This document shows, one piece after another, positions 37,150 to 46,397 of a DNA stretch of 64,000 nt. Numbering within the stretch: the first letter of the stretch is position 1; each line of letters begins with the position of its first letter. The notes under the pieces are model-generated. The model saw nothing but the letters and a program-made list of their open reading frames with translations, made no database searches and was not told where the DNA came from. The position numbers and the translations under genes are program-made. Origin of the DNA: Bacteroidetes bacterium HGW-Bacteroidetes-5 (GTDB taxonomy: Bacteria; Bacteroidota; Bacteroidia; Bacteroidales; UBA932). The stretch covers positions 1,116,001-1,180,000 of the forward strand of contig PHDC01000001.1 of NCBI GenBank assembly GCA_002842515.1, written 5' to 3'.

Positions 37150-37197
37150 GATGGATCCCGCATGTTGGATCTCATCTCTTTGACACAACGAACATGC
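37150..37197 (-). promoter_or_regulatory. Hairpin/possible pseudoknot in the susD-hydrolase spacer
   Basis: In the transcribed strand GATGAGATCC pairs with GGATCCATC (plus 37167-37176 with 37150-37158) with one bulge and an 8-base loop containing AACATGC. That loop is complementary over 7 bases to GCATGTT just upstream (plus 37191-37197). The hairpin is followed by TTATCACTTTT. Either a pseudoknot or a switch; it may lower expression of genes downstream of susCD. Confidence 0.4.
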
Positions 37198-37226
37198 TCG
37201 CTTGAAACGCACTAAATAATATTAAC

Positions 37227-38849
37227 CTATAGCGGATTCTGCTTACAAAGAGGGTTATAACTAATCTCCAGCTGTGGAATCACCCATTGCCATCTAATAT
37301 CTCCGGCAGGAACATATCTGCTTAGTTCACCAATTGGCTGCTCTTCATACATATTGAAATTTGATGCTAAAGGGTCTAAGTTGGTCGGTTCGGTATAGGT
37401 TTTCCAACCATTTACTGATCCACCCTGATTGTACCCTGTTCTTGGAGCTGGCCCTCTGTCCAAAGGTAAGTTAAGCCTTTTCAAATCGAGGAACCTAAAC
37501 CCTTCTGCCCAAAGCTCTACCCTACGCTGAAACATAATCTCTTCAATTAGAGGCTCACCACTGTTTGTACTCATAGTGTAGAGAGGATCTCTGTCTTTTG
37601 CAACTACAAATAGTGCACTACGTGCATCTGTCTCTCTGGCTCCTCTTGCATAACCTTCCGCCATTATCAGGTACATCTCGGGAAGACGGACCAATGCAAG
37701 GTCTGCGGTAATTATGGCTCCACTGTATGAGGTAGATGTGTTTACCGGGAAATCAACTATGAATTTCTGACTCATCCATTTATACCTGTTACCTCCCGGA
37801 GGATATACCAAATTTACGGCTGTTCTAACATTCTCTACCCAAAGCTGTTTGCGAATATCTGTACTGGAGATTTTCTTATACAACTGATTATAGATAGCCC
37901 TTGGTGTGTTACGGTTATACGAAATGTTAGTATTGGAAATGTAGCTGTAAAAATTGGTCAGAGTGCCTGTTTCAATTTCGGGTTGCGCAATCTTAGCCCA
38001 TATCCACTCCTTGTTGCTGGCATCGGTACATCTGCCCTGTTTGTAATCGTAACAAGTTTTATCCATTGTAGCTCCCGAGTTATCCACTACCAATTTAGCC
38101 ATTGCAGCAGCCTCCAGCCATTTGCCCTGTGTAAGCAACACTCTTGCCTTGATAGCTCTGGCTACGTGAACATTAATATGCATTTTGGTAGTTCTGTTTA
38201 AAGCTACACCAGACAGTAGAGCAATGGATTCGTCAAGGTCACCGTTAATGGAGGTATACGCATCTTCTACGGAAGATCTTGCCAAAGGCTCAGTAGTAGA
38301 GGCAAGTCGAAGAACTATACCATCCTGTGAATTATTACCTGCCCTGTCATATCTGCTGCCGTAAAGCTGAACGGCTGCAAAATGTGCAAATCCTCTGTAA
38401 AACATTGCCTGCCCCTTAACATAATCACGCTCCTCCTGAGTACCCTCTGCTGCATCAATGTTCTCGATTACCATATTAGCGTTTGCTATTATTTTATAGA
38501 TAAACTCATATATGTGTCTTGGGTATTGGCTTACCGGGTCCCTATGACGAGTCCAGTTAGTCTCGGTCATAAACTGCGCATTTGATTTAGTATAGACAAG
38601 ATCTTCTCCCATAAAATCCATCCATAACATATAATATTGATACCCCATTTTAGGGGCATAGTCGCCCTTGTCATACATTATCCTATGAATACCATTTATT
38701 GCCATCAACGCTGTTTTGGTATCCTTAAACATAACTTTTTGGTCTACAGAACTGGTCGATTCTGTCTCAAGAAAACTCTTGGAACAGGACATTGTGAACA
38801 TTATTGCTATTATAAACAATGCCGATATATATTTTTTCATACTCATCAT
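37227..38849 (-). CDS. SusD/RagB family nutrient-binding outer membrane lipoprotein
   Basis: A 540-residue lipoprotein. Lipobox FTMSC follows the signal peptide MKKYISALFIIAIMF; MMS precedes it, so the start may be 38840. It has the SusD pattern: N-terminal ALMAINGIHRIMYD, TPR-like YRGFAHFAAVQLYG, the RLPEMYLIMAEGYARG helix, and a C-terminal FRFLDLKRLN followed by IGELSRYVPAGDIRWQWVIP. SusD caps the SusC channel and binds its ligand at the cell surface. One base separates it from the susC stop. No carbohydrate enzymes follow, so the ligand is likely not a glycan. Confidence 0.95.
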   Translation of the reverse strand: MMSMKKYISALFIIAIMFTMSCSKSFLETESTSSVDQKVMFKDTKTALMAINGIHRIMYDKGDYAPKMGYQYYMLWMDFMGEDLVYTKSNAQFMTETNWTRHRDPVSQYPRHIYEFIYKIIANANMVIENIDAAEGTQEERDYVKGQAMFYRGFAHFAAVQLYGSRYDRAGNNSQDGIVLRLASTTEPLARSSVEDAYTSINGDLDESIALLSGVALNRTTKMHINVHVARAIKARVLLTQGKWLEAAAMAKLVVDNSGATMDKTCYDYKQGRCTDASNKEWIWAKIAQPEIETGTLTNFYSYISNTNISYNRNTPRAIYNQLYKKISSTDIRKQLWVENVRTAVNLVYPPGGNRYKWMSQKFIVDFPVNTSTSYSGAIITADLALVRLPEMYLIMAEGYARGARETDARSALFVVAKDRDPLYTMSTNSGEPLIEEIMFQRRVELWAEGFRFLDLKRLNLPLDRGPAPRTGYNQGGSVNGWKTYTEPTNLDPLASNFNMYEEQPIGELSRYVPAGDIRWQWVIPQLEISYNPLCKQNPL

Positions 38850-38850
38850 T

Positions 38851-41800
38851 TTAAAAAGTTAAAGACAAACCTAAAGAAATAACCCTTGAAGGTGCGTAAA
38901 CATCTCCATTAGAGATATAACCCGACTGGAAGTTTCTCCTTGGATAGACTCCTCTTCTTGCACTGATCATTAATGCATTATCTGCAGAAAAATAAATAGT
39001 TGCATCGGTTATATTCTTCGTTTGAAGGAATTTTGAAGGAATTTTATATGATAAATTTAGATTGGTCAACTCTATCATATCTGAAGACAGGAGCCATCTT
39101 GTAGAGCTTGCTGCCCCAATGTTATTTACTGCTGTTCCTGCTACAACCTTTGCTATATTTGTTACATCACCCGGTTTACGCCATCTGCCTAAAAGATCTT
39201 CGTGCTGAGCAAAGTAGATGTTTGACCCGCTCATAAGTGACTGATAATTATTGTCGTAGAATTTACCCCCCAACTGATAATAGAAATTAAACTTAAGCGT
39301 AAAATTCTTCCAGGCAATATTTGCACCTATTCCTCCTGTAACAATTGGCAAGGAGGTTCCTGCATAATCGTAAAGACTCTTAGCAATATTCTCTGTATAG
39401 TTAACACCATTTATTTCAAGGAGTTCTCCATCTGTAAATGTAAACATATCAACATCTGCCTTGAACAGGTTATAACCAGTCGCTGGGTTCACACCATACC
39501 ACTGACGTAGCCAGAAATCATAACGAGAGTGTCCCTCTTCAATTTTGTAGACAGAAGTAGGATAAGGGTCCAGAGGTAGGTCAGTAATTTTGTTCTTTAG
39601 AAATGTCGCATTTCCGTTAATACTCAATTGAAAATCATTTTTACTAATTGCAACTCCATTAAGTGAAATCTCAAACCCCTTGTTGTACATAGAGCCGGCA
39701 TTTATGTCAATACTGCTTATACCGGAAGATATTGGCTGTGGTACACTAAAAAGCAGATCGCTGGATACCCGGTGGAAATACTCAACTGACCCCTCAAGTC
39801 TGCTGTCGAACAAACGAAACTCAGTAGCAATATCAAAGTTATTTGATGTTTCCCAGGTTAATGACCTATTTCCCAAACTTGATTGAATGTATCCGGGCTC
39901 ACCGTTATTGTTGATTGCATAAGTTGCTCTCCAGGGGTAGTAACTGGAAAGATCGTCGTTGCCGACAACACCATATGAAGCTCTTAATTTGAGCATATCA
40001 ACAAATTCTACCCCGGTCATAAATTTCTCCTTGTCCACTGTCCAGCCTGCACCAACAGACCAGAAATCACCCCATCGTACATCTTCGTAAAAGCGAGACG
40101 AGCCATCCCTCCTGTAAGATGCCGAGAAGAAATACTTCTCATTAAAATCATAATTCAATCTTGAAAGAAAACCCTCCACCCTGTAATTGTTGGTATACGA
40201 GGATGGCAATGCATTTACCTCTGTAAAGTTGGCATATTCGAAATTATCTCCGATAATTGTCTGAGTTTTCATTGAAGTGCTTAGGTAGAAATAGGCATAT
40301 TGATAACTCTCGTGACCCGCGAGAATATCAAAATTGTGTTTACCAAAACTTTTATTGTAGTTAAAAAGCTGCTGAAATGTCCAGGTAGTTGTATTTGATG
40401 TGTTCTTGGACGATGAACCCGCATTACCTTTCTGTTCATATACATACCCCCCGCTCCAGCTGCGATACATATTGGAGCCGAGACCTGCGTTTATAGTTAA
40501 CTTAAGTCCTTTAGCGAGCGACACATCTGCATATCCCTTAATATTGATGGTCTGTCTTAGATATCCACTGTAATTATTTTGCACTTCAAGTGCGTGATTA
40601 TTCCCTGCAAATGCATCCCGACTTGGAACCACGATAGTCCCATCTTTTGATTGCCATCCGTTTCCAAAGTCATACATTTTATTGCCATTGACATCATATA
40701 TATACTCTCCTGTTGCAGGATTATGAAGGTGAATCGGCAGTATATTACCGATGTATCTGACGAACCTGAATGGATTGGCGTTGGATCCGCTTGACTCGTT
40801 CTGTTCACCGCCTGAGGTTGAATAGGACACATTTAGATTTGTTCCTACCTTTAACCACTTGGTTATTTTAGAGTTGACATTAGCTTTTGCAGATAGCCTA
40901 TTAAACTCGGATCCTTTTACATATCCCTCTTCCTGCATATAGCCTATTGAGGTATAATAATCGGTATTTTCGTTAGCTCCGCTTATAGAGATATTTGAAT
41001 CGTGTCTTTTCCCTAGCTGAGTAATTGCTCCGTACCAATCAGTGTCCTCTTTCCAGTGGTTAACAGCGTTTGGGTTCAGTTTACCATTTGAATCAAACAA
41101 CTGAGTTGCATCCATCAGATAAGGGTTATAGCTTATCCCTGCAAGAAACGCAGGACCGGCGAGGGAGTTGGCATTAGCTTCAGTATAACCGTTAAGGACA
41201 AATGTGTTACGTTGAGTTTCCCAGTACAACTCCATATAGTCTTTATCGTTTAAAAGCTTGTAATCTGCAGTTTGTTGAGATGTTACTCCAAAGTTATACT
41301 TAACCTCTACCTTAGGTTTACCACTCTTGCCTTTTTTGGTATTTATCAGCAAAACTCCATTAGCTCCTCTTGCACCATACAAAGAGGCCGATGAAGCATC
41401 TTTAAGAACCGTAACGCTCTCTATATCACTTGGATTTATACTTGAAAACGCATTGTCATACGGCATACCGTCAAGTATTATAAGAGGAGCATTACCAGCG
41501 TTAAATGAGCCTATACCTCTGATTCGAATTGTAGGTTCAGAGCCCGGTTGTCCGTTAGAAGTACCAATCTGAACACCGGGAGTAGTCGCGGCAAGAGCTT
41601 GTGTTATGTCAGTTAATGGTCTCATTTTAAAGCTCTCTTCATTGACAATAGCAGCCGATCCTGTAAAGGTGCTTTTCTTGGCGGTACCATAAGCAACAAC
41701 CATCACTTCGTCAAGGTTGGTTGCTTCAGGGGCTAGAAAAACATCAATTGCAGATCTCCCTCCAATAGCTATTTCCTGAGTTGTATAACCGATACAGCTA

Positions 41801-42315
41801 ACAACAAGAGTTTGATTTACATTTTCTGCCATAATAGAGAAAGATCCGTTAACATCTGTATATCCCCCTATCGACTTGTTCTCTTTTATGAAAATTGTGG
41901 CAAATGGTACCGGCTCGCCCTTAACTCCATCCTTAATTACTCCTTTAACAACCGGGCGGCTTTGACTTTTCACCTCTGTTGTCTGCTGAACAACCGTTGT
42001 TTCGTTTGGGACAAGCTCCTTTGGAGTTAGTGCAATTTGTTTTTCAGTAATCTTATAACCGATATTTTTAGCTACAAGAAGTGTCTTTAGAACATTCTCC
42101 AATTGCTCTTTGTTGGTTTTGATTGTAACTTCATCGTTTATCCCATTGAGTGAATTGGAATAAACAAATGTAAAGTCACACTGTTTCTCAATAGCCTTAA
42201 GAACAACTTTGAGAGGAGTCTTGGATAAATTCAGGGTAATCTGTTGTGCTGACAAATTTATGCTACACAATAACAACCCTGTAAGAATAATTAGAATCCT
42301 GAAGTTAGATTTCAT
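38851..42315 (-). CDS. SusC/RagA family TonB-linked outer membrane protein with N-terminal STN domain
   Basis: A 1154-residue outer-membrane transporter. Order: signal peptide (1-23), STN signalling domain (about 24-95), carboxypeptidase-D regulatory-like domain (about 120-205, GVIKDGVKGEPVPFATIFIK), TonB plug (about 210-330, with VLKDASSASLYGARGANGVL), and a beta barrel ending in SLGLSLTF. The STN domain is the part that contacts FecR-type anti-sigma factors, matching the ECF sigma/FecR genes directly upstream. Predicted to import the ligand captured by SusD and to report it to the sigma factor. Confidence 0.96.
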   Translation of the reverse strand: MKSNFRILIILTGLLLCSINLSAQQITLNLSKTPLKVVLKAIEKQCDFTFVYSNSLNGINDEVTIKTNKEQLENVLKTLLVAKNIGYKITEKQIALTPKELVPNETTVVQQTTEVKSQSRPVVKGVIKDGVKGEPVPFATIFIKENKSIGGYTDVNGSFSIMAENVNQTLVVSCIGYTTQEIAIGGRSAIDVFLAPEATNLDEVMVVAYGTAKKSTFTGSAAIVNEESFKMRPLTDITQALAATTPGVQIGTSNGQPGSEPTIRIRGIGSFNAGNAPLIILDGMPYDNAFSSINPSDIESVTVLKDASSASLYGARGANGVLLINTKKGKSGKPKVEVKYNFGVTSQQTADYKLLNDKDYMELYWETQRNTFVLNGYTEANANSLAGPAFLAGISYNPYLMDATQLFDSNGKLNPNAVNHWKEDTDWYGAITQLGKRHDSNISISGANENTDYYTSIGYMQEEGYVKGSEFNRLSAKANVNSKITKWLKVGTNLNVSYSTSGGEQNESSGSNANPFRFVRYIGNILPIHLHNPATGEYIYDVNGNKMYDFGNGWQSKDGTIVVPSRDAFAGNNHALEVQNNYSGYLRQTINIKGYADVSLAKGLKLTINAGLGSNMYRSWSGGYVYEQKGNAGSSSKNTSNTTTWTFQQLFNYNKSFGKHNFDILAGHESYQYAYFYLSTSMKTQTIIGDNFEYANFTEVNALPSSYTNNYRVEGFLSRLNYDFNEKYFFSASYRRDGSSRFYEDVRWGDFWSVGAGWTVDKEKFMTGVEFVDMLKLRASYGVVGNDDLSSYYPWRATYAINNNGEPGYIQSSLGNRSLTWETSNNFDIATEFRLFDSRLEGSVEYFHRVSSDLLFSVPQPISSGISSIDINAGSMYNKGFEISLNGVAISKNDFQLSINGNATFLKNKITDLPLDPYPTSVYKIEEGHSRYDFWLRQWYGVNPATGYNLFKADVDMFTFTDGELLEINGVNYTENIAKSLYDYAGTSLPIVTGGIGANIAWKNFTLKFNFYYQLGGKFYDNNYQSLMSGSNIYFAQHEDLLGRWRKPGDVTNIAKVVAGTAVNNIGAASSTRWLLSSDMIELTNLNLSYKIPSKFLQTKNITDATIYFSADNALMISARRGVYPRRNFQSGYISNGDVYAPSRVISLGLSLTF

Positions 42316-42379
42316 ATTTATTATGTTTAGAAGTTTTATACAGTACTATACATTACAGCGAAATAAAACCCTAAACACA

Positions 42380-42397
42380 TCTGAAATAAATTTCAGA
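42380..42397 (-). promoter_or_regulatory. Inverted repeat between fecR and susC
   Basis: TCTGAAAT-AA-ATTTCAGA, an 8-base perfect inverted repeat 10 bases past the fecR stop in the 92-base spacer before susC. No T-run follows. It could be a weak 3' hairpin or an operator in front of a susC promoter that the ECF sigma recognises. Confidence 0.3.
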
Positions 42398-42407
42398 AAT
42401 CCTGATT

Positions 42408-43424
42408 TTATCTTTTGCTCAATATTATCTGTTTGTCTCTTATTTTATAGTCAATCGGCGAACAGTACTTAATCACCTCCATAATCTGAACAATAGACTC
42501 TGATTGAAATTGTGCAGTAATTTTACAAGACATTATTGAATAATCTTTAACAATAAACTCCGTACCGTGCCACCTTTCCAATTTTTTGAGCACCTCTTGA
42601 ATGGGAGTCTCTTCAAAAATCAGCTTTCCATTTTTCCAAGCTATGGATTTGAGAGTATCTGCATTCTGAATAACTCTTATAGGGACATTATTATCAATTA
42701 TTACTGACTCAAGCGGTTTTAATTTTTTTACATAATCTCTGGAATATCTCCCCTTTGGAGATGTCAATTTTATTGAACCGGAAAAGAGGGTTGCCTGAGA
42801 TTCATTATCCTCCTCGTATGACCTGATGAGAAACTTAGTTCCAAGAACCTCTATTTTAAGCCCCTTGCAAGTGGTAACAATCATAGCAGTATCCGGGTTA
42901 CTCTTGACTTCGAAATATCCTTCACCTGAGATTTCGACCTCTCTATATTTTCCCGTAAATTTCTCAGGATAGGTAAGGCGAGTGTCAGAATTTAACCATA
43001 CCACTGAGCTGTCCGGCAGGGTCACAACCCCTTTAACCCCTTTATTTGTATAGAAGCTAAGAGTGTTCATTTTTCTGTCTGACAGAGTAATGTTTGAGCC
43101 GTTTTCTATCTTTCCCTTATTTGAAAAATATTGATAAAAATTTAGTGATATAGCAATTACTAAAAGAAAAAGCGCTGCTATCCTCAATAAAGAGAAGCGA
43201 AATGAATTGTTACTTTTCGAAATATTGAGAAACTCTTTTCGAAATCTGTAAAATTCTTTTTTGTGTGCTGTTTTAGACGGTAAACTGGAAATCACATATA
43301 GATTTTTCAGTCGAAGGAGATATTTTCTATTCGCCTCCTCTTTATCAATCCACGCCAACACTTGCTCCTGTTCTGCTGGAGTTGCTATCCCTTCAATGAA
43401 TTTAATCAGTAATTGTTTTTTCAT
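42408..43424 (-). CDS. FecR family anti-sigma factor
   Basis: A 338-residue inner-membrane protein. The cytoplasmic N-terminus (about 1-80) precedes one membrane helix at about 82-98 (LLRIAALFLLVIAISLNFY). The periplasmic FecR domain (about 125-235) carries GVVTLPDSSVVWLNSDTRL and EVEISGEGYFEV. The C-terminal part (about 265-335) is the STN-like DUF4974 region. It holds the sigma factor until the SusC STN domain signals ligand. Its ATG overlaps the sigma stop (ATGA). Confidence 0.94.
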   Translation of the reverse strand: MKKQLLIKFIEGIATPAEQEQVLAWIDKEEANRKYLLRLKNLYVISSLPSKTAHKKEFYRFRKEFLNISKSNNSFRFSLLRIAALFLLVIAISLNFYQYFSNKGKIENGSNITLSDRKMNTLSFYTNKGVKGVVTLPDSSVVWLNSDTRLTYPEKFTGKYREVEISGEGYFEVKSNPDTAMIVTTCKGLKIEVLGTKFLIRSYEEDNESQATLFSGSIKLTSPKGRYSRDYVKKLKPLESVIIDNNVPIRVIQNADTLKSIAWKNGKLIFEETPIQEVLKKLERWHGTEFIVKDYSIMSCKITAQFQSESIVQIMEVIKYCSPIDYKIRDKQIILSKR

Positions 43425-44026
43425 AATATATTCCTGTAAATACTATACAAACCAGAAGTTAATAACCCTAATATAACAGGAAAAAATTCAATAAGATCTC
43501 GTCTTAAAGATTTAAGAGCCTGCATCATTCTGTACTCAACATTTTTTACTGACACATCTTGCTTTTTAGATATCTCCTCATAACTCAAATGGTTAAACCT
43601 GCTTAATATAAAAGCTTCCTGAGTTTTAAGCGGGAGCTTACTTAGTGAACTTCTGAATTTTTCCATAAATTCATTCGTAAGAAGCAGATCTGCAGATGTA
43701 TCGGTTAAAGCTTCTAAATTAAAATTGCGAGCAGCCTTTTCAAATTTTGAAACATAATTTGATTCAACCTGGTTATGTTTTAATATATTAATACACTTGT
43801 GCTTAGTAGTCGTTAGAATATACGATTGGAGATTACCGTCTACTTCAATATGTGTCCTATTCTCCCACAAACTCAAAAATACATCGTGTGCAACACATCG
43901 TGCTGTGTTCATATCTAGAAGATATTGATAAGCAAAATAGACAACCTTGTTGAGAAACTTAAGATAAATCTCTTCAAAGGCCTTGATTGAGCCATTTTTC
44001 AGTTCCGACGCACTTTGATCAAACAT
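43421..44026 (-). CDS. RNA polymerase ECF-type sigma-70 factor
   Basis: A 201-residue ECF sigma. Region 2 (about 18-85, FEEIYLKFLNKVVYFAYQYL and DVFLSLWENR) and region 4 (about 125-185, LPLKTQEAFILSRFNHLSYE) are clear. The frame continues 31 codons upstream, but MFDQSASELKNGSIKAF at 44026 is the normal ECF N-terminus. It heads the fecR-susC-susD-peptidase run and presumably controls it. Confidence 0.93.
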   Translation of the reverse strand: MFDQSASELKNGSIKAFEEIYLKFLNKVVYFAYQYLLDMNTARCVAHDVFLSLWENRTHIEVDGNLQSYILTTTKHKCINILKHNQVESNYVSKFEKAARNFNLEALTDTSADLLLTNEFMEKFRSSLSKLPLKTQEAFILSRFNHLSYEEISKKQDVSVKNVEYRMMQALKSLRRDLIEFFPVILGLLTSGLYSIYRNIL

Positions 44027-44043
44027 AGTTAAGTTTATTCGGC

Positions 44044-44071
44044 TAAAGATAAAACAAAAAAATGATTGCAA
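44044..44071 (-). promoter_or_regulatory. Candidate promoter of the ECF sigma gene
   Basis: On the minus strand TTG (44069-44071), 17-base spacer, TATCTTTA (44044-44051), one mismatch to TAnnTTTG. The start would be about 10-15 bases before the ATG at 44026, which supports that start over the longer frame. Confidence 0.35.
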
Positions 44072-44154
44072 TAACAGTGTTTTTTTGACAATCTTAATAT
44101 CTATCAACACTCTTTTCAAAATCTTTATTGTTTATTTAGAATTTGGTCCAATTC

Positions 44155-44185
44155 TTGAACGTATGCGAAAAAAGAGATACTTTTG
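44155..44185 (+). promoter_or_regulatory. Promoter of the DUF4294 gene, near-leaderless
   Basis: TTG (44155-44157), 20-base spacer, TACTTTTG (44178-44185), a full match. The ATG at 44192 is only 7 bases past the box, so transcription likely starts at or next to the start codon. The TTG at 44183 lies inside the box and cannot be the start. Confidence 0.6.
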
Positions 44186-44191
44186 CCCATT

Positions 44192-44812
44192 ATGAGAAGA
44201 TGCACCCTATATACCTTAATACTTATCCCCGTTCTTTTTCTGCAAAATAACCTGTTTTCTCAAGAGAAGGGTTACTCTCTGGGATATAGAGTCGAGGGCA
44301 GGGATACAGTTTATTATATGAATCTCTCAGAGGTGTATCTCTTCAGTTGGGACAATAAAAGAAAAAAAGATAAAGAGTGGCGGGAGTTCTATCGTCTGGT
44401 ATATAACTTCCGAAAGACTTACCCCTACGCCCTTATAGCCAAAGAGAAGATTAATGAGGCAGACAGCATCCTGGCAACACAAAAATTCAATAAACGAGAG
44501 CGGGAGAAATTCATACAACAGTTTGAAAAAACCCTTTTTAGTGAGTTTGAGAAACCTCTTCGCAAGATGACATTCTCTCAGGGGAAGTTGCTTTTAAAGC
44601 TTATAGACAGGGAGATTGGGCAGAGCTCATACTTTATTATTAAGAATTACAGAGGAGCTGCAGCAGCAGGGTTCTGGCAAGGTGTCGCCAAAATTTTCGG
44701 ATCAGATATGAAAAAGCCTTATGATAAATTCGGAGATGATAAACTGACTGAAGAGCTTGTGCAGATGTATAAGAGTGGTACCTTTGAGTATCTCTACTTC
44801 TCAATCTTTTAA
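44192..44812 (+). CDS. DUF4294 domain-containing exported protein
   Basis: A 206-residue protein with signal peptide (MRRCTLYTLILIPVLFLQNN, cleaved near LFSQ). The body has the DUF4294 pattern: RDTVYYMNLSEVYLF, YRLVYNFRKTYPYAL, LRKMTFSQGKLLLKLIDREI and GAAAAGFWQGVAKIFG. The family is confined mainly to Bacteroidota and has no known function. The protein is highly charged and predicted periplasmic. Single gene, convergent with the lpxH-like gene 7 bases away. Confidence 0.85.
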   Translation: MRRCTLYTLILIPVLFLQNNLFSQEKGYSLGYRVEGRDTVYYMNLSEVYLFSWDNKRKKDKEWREFYRLVYNFRKTYPYALIAKEKINEADSILATQKFNKREREKFIQQFEKTLFSEFEKPLRKMTFSQGKLLLKLIDREIGQSSYFIIKNYRGAAAAGFWQGVAKIFGSDMKKPYDKFGDDKLTEELVQMYKSGTFEYLYFSIF

Positions 44813-44819
44813 ATTTCTC

Positions 44820-45572
44820 TTAACTCATATTTGCTCTCTGCCAAACCATCTCTTTTGTCATAGAGTTGTAAACCAGATAGTCACATCCATAAATCCATTC
44901 ACCCAGGATATAAAAACCTGCTCCTTTCGGGGTGAGGTTATTGCCTGCAGTATGCATATGACCAAAGATAAAGTAGTCTACCTTCTCTCTCTTTTCAAAC
45001 TCAACCGCAACATTGTATAGCGGGTCCTCTTCGCCTCTGAACTCAAAATTCCGGCCACAATTTAGTCGGTTATGCCTTGACCATCTTGAGGCTAACCCAA
45101 AAGCCCATCTTGGATGTATTGCGCTGAAGGCTCTCTGCAGAAGACGATTTTTGAACACTTTTTTAAGGAAGATGTGAGAAGATTCACCGGTAAGCTCATC
45201 TCCGTGTGCAAGACAAAACTTAACTCCATTAATATCTCTCACTGTCAGCTCGTCCAGAATAATAAACCCAACCTCATTTTGAAGATAGTTGAATGTCCAC
45301 ACATCGTGATTCCCGTTAATGAAATAAATTTTGACCCCTCTGTCGTTAAGAAGGGCAAGCGCACCCAATGTTCTTGTCAGTCCTCTCGGGATAACATATT
45401 TGTACTCGTACCAAAAATCAAAAATATCCCCAAGCAGATATAGTTCAGCCGTATTTTCCGGAATAGTTAGCAGAAAATTGGCAAAGTGCCTCTCCCTCTC
45501 CAGGGGATTGAAACCCTTAAGACCCAGATGAACATCTGAGATAAAATAGTGTAGATTTGGTACATCCTGCAT
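44820..45572 (-). CDS. lpxH: UDP-2,3-diacylglucosamine diphosphatase, LpxH-type calcineurin-like phosphoesterase
   Basis: A 250-residue metallophosphoesterase. The dimetal motifs are ISDVHLG, LLGDIFDFWYE, NGNHD and FIFGHMHTA. SRWSRHNR and GEWIYGCDYLVY are LpxH-like. The reaction hydrolyses UDP-diacylglucosamine to lipid X in lipid A synthesis at the inner membrane. Last of a minus-strand cluster with ftsX, DUF3098 and uppP. Confidence 0.85.
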   Translation of the reverse strand: MQDVPNLHYFISDVHLGLKGFNPLERERHFANFLLTIPENTAELYLLGDIFDFWYEYKYVIPRGLTRTLGALALLNDRGVKIYFINGNHDVWTFNYLQNEVGFIILDELTVRDINGVKFCLAHGDELTGESSHIFLKKVFKNRLLQRAFSAIHPRWAFGLASRWSRHNRLNCGRNFEFRGEEDPLYNVAVEFEKREKVDYFIFGHMHTAGNNLTPKGAGFYILGEWIYGCDYLVYNSMTKEMVWQRANMS

Positions 45573-45605
45573 ATTGTGAACAATCTCTTCTTTAAAGCAA
45601 ACTTG

Positions 45606-46397
45606 TTAATTAATTACAGACCACAAAATGGTTAATACGCCTATAATGAGACAATAGAGGGCGAACCCGGTCAGTTTTGCTCTCTTTACAAGAGCTATCA
45701 TAACCTTACAGGCAAAGAGCCCCGATACAAACGCGGCAGCAAAACCTCCCATAAGTGACAAAGGATCTACACCGGTAGATGCGGATGAGAAATCCCCGGA
45801 GATCATCTCCAGAAAAGCCTCTCCCAATATTGGAACAAGTACCATCAAGAACGAAAAACGGGCAATCTCCTCCCTCTTTACCCCAAGCATCAGCCCGGTT
45901 GAGATTGTTGCTCCGGAGCGGGAGAGTCCCGGTAGCACAGCAATTGCCTGTGCAACTCCAATTATAAATGCATCTCTGTTTTTGAGCTCCCTCTGTTTTG
46001 GCTTAATGATATGAGAAAGCATAAGAAGAGACGAGGTTACAAGAAGCGATATTCCCACAACCAACAGTCCCGATCCAAAGATAGACTCCACAAACTCTTT
46101 GAAGAATATTCCTACAATAAAAACAGGGATCATTGAGATTGCAATCTTTATTAGATATGTGGTCTCATCATTAATGCGAAATTTTAGTGCCCCAATAATC
46201 AGATTGGATATCTCTTTTCTAAATGCAACTATTGTACTTAATACCGTAGCAGCGTGAACGGCAACCTCAAATGCAAGATTTTCACTCTCTATATTAAGTA
46301 TCTCTTTTCCTATCGCAAGATGACCGCTGCTGCTCACAGGAAGAAACTCTGTAAGACCCTGAACCAACCCTAGCAGTAGTGCCTCAAGAAAACTCAT
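45606..46397 (-). CDS. uppP: Undecaprenyl-diphosphatase
   Basis: A 263-residue multi-pass membrane enzyme (BacA/UppP) recycling undecaprenyl pyrophosphate for peptidoglycan and surface glycans. Signatures GLTEFLPVSSSGHLAIG near residue 14 and LPGLSRSGATISTGL near 155 hold the catalytic Glu, His, Ser and Arg. The ATG overlaps the DUF3098 stop (ATGA). Confidence 0.96.
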   Translation of the reverse strand: MSFLEALLLGLVQGLTEFLPVSSSGHLAIGKEILNIESENLAFEVAVHAATVLSTIVAFRKEISNLIIGALKFRINDETTYLIKIAISMIPVFIVGIFFKEFVESIFGSGLLVVGISLLVTSSLLMLSHIIKPKQRELKNRDAFIIGVAQAIAVLPGLSRSGATISTGLMLGVKREEIARFSFLMVLVPILGEAFLEMISGDFSSASTGVDPLSLMGGFAAAFVSGLFACKVMIALVKRAKLTGFALYCLIIGVLTILWSVIN

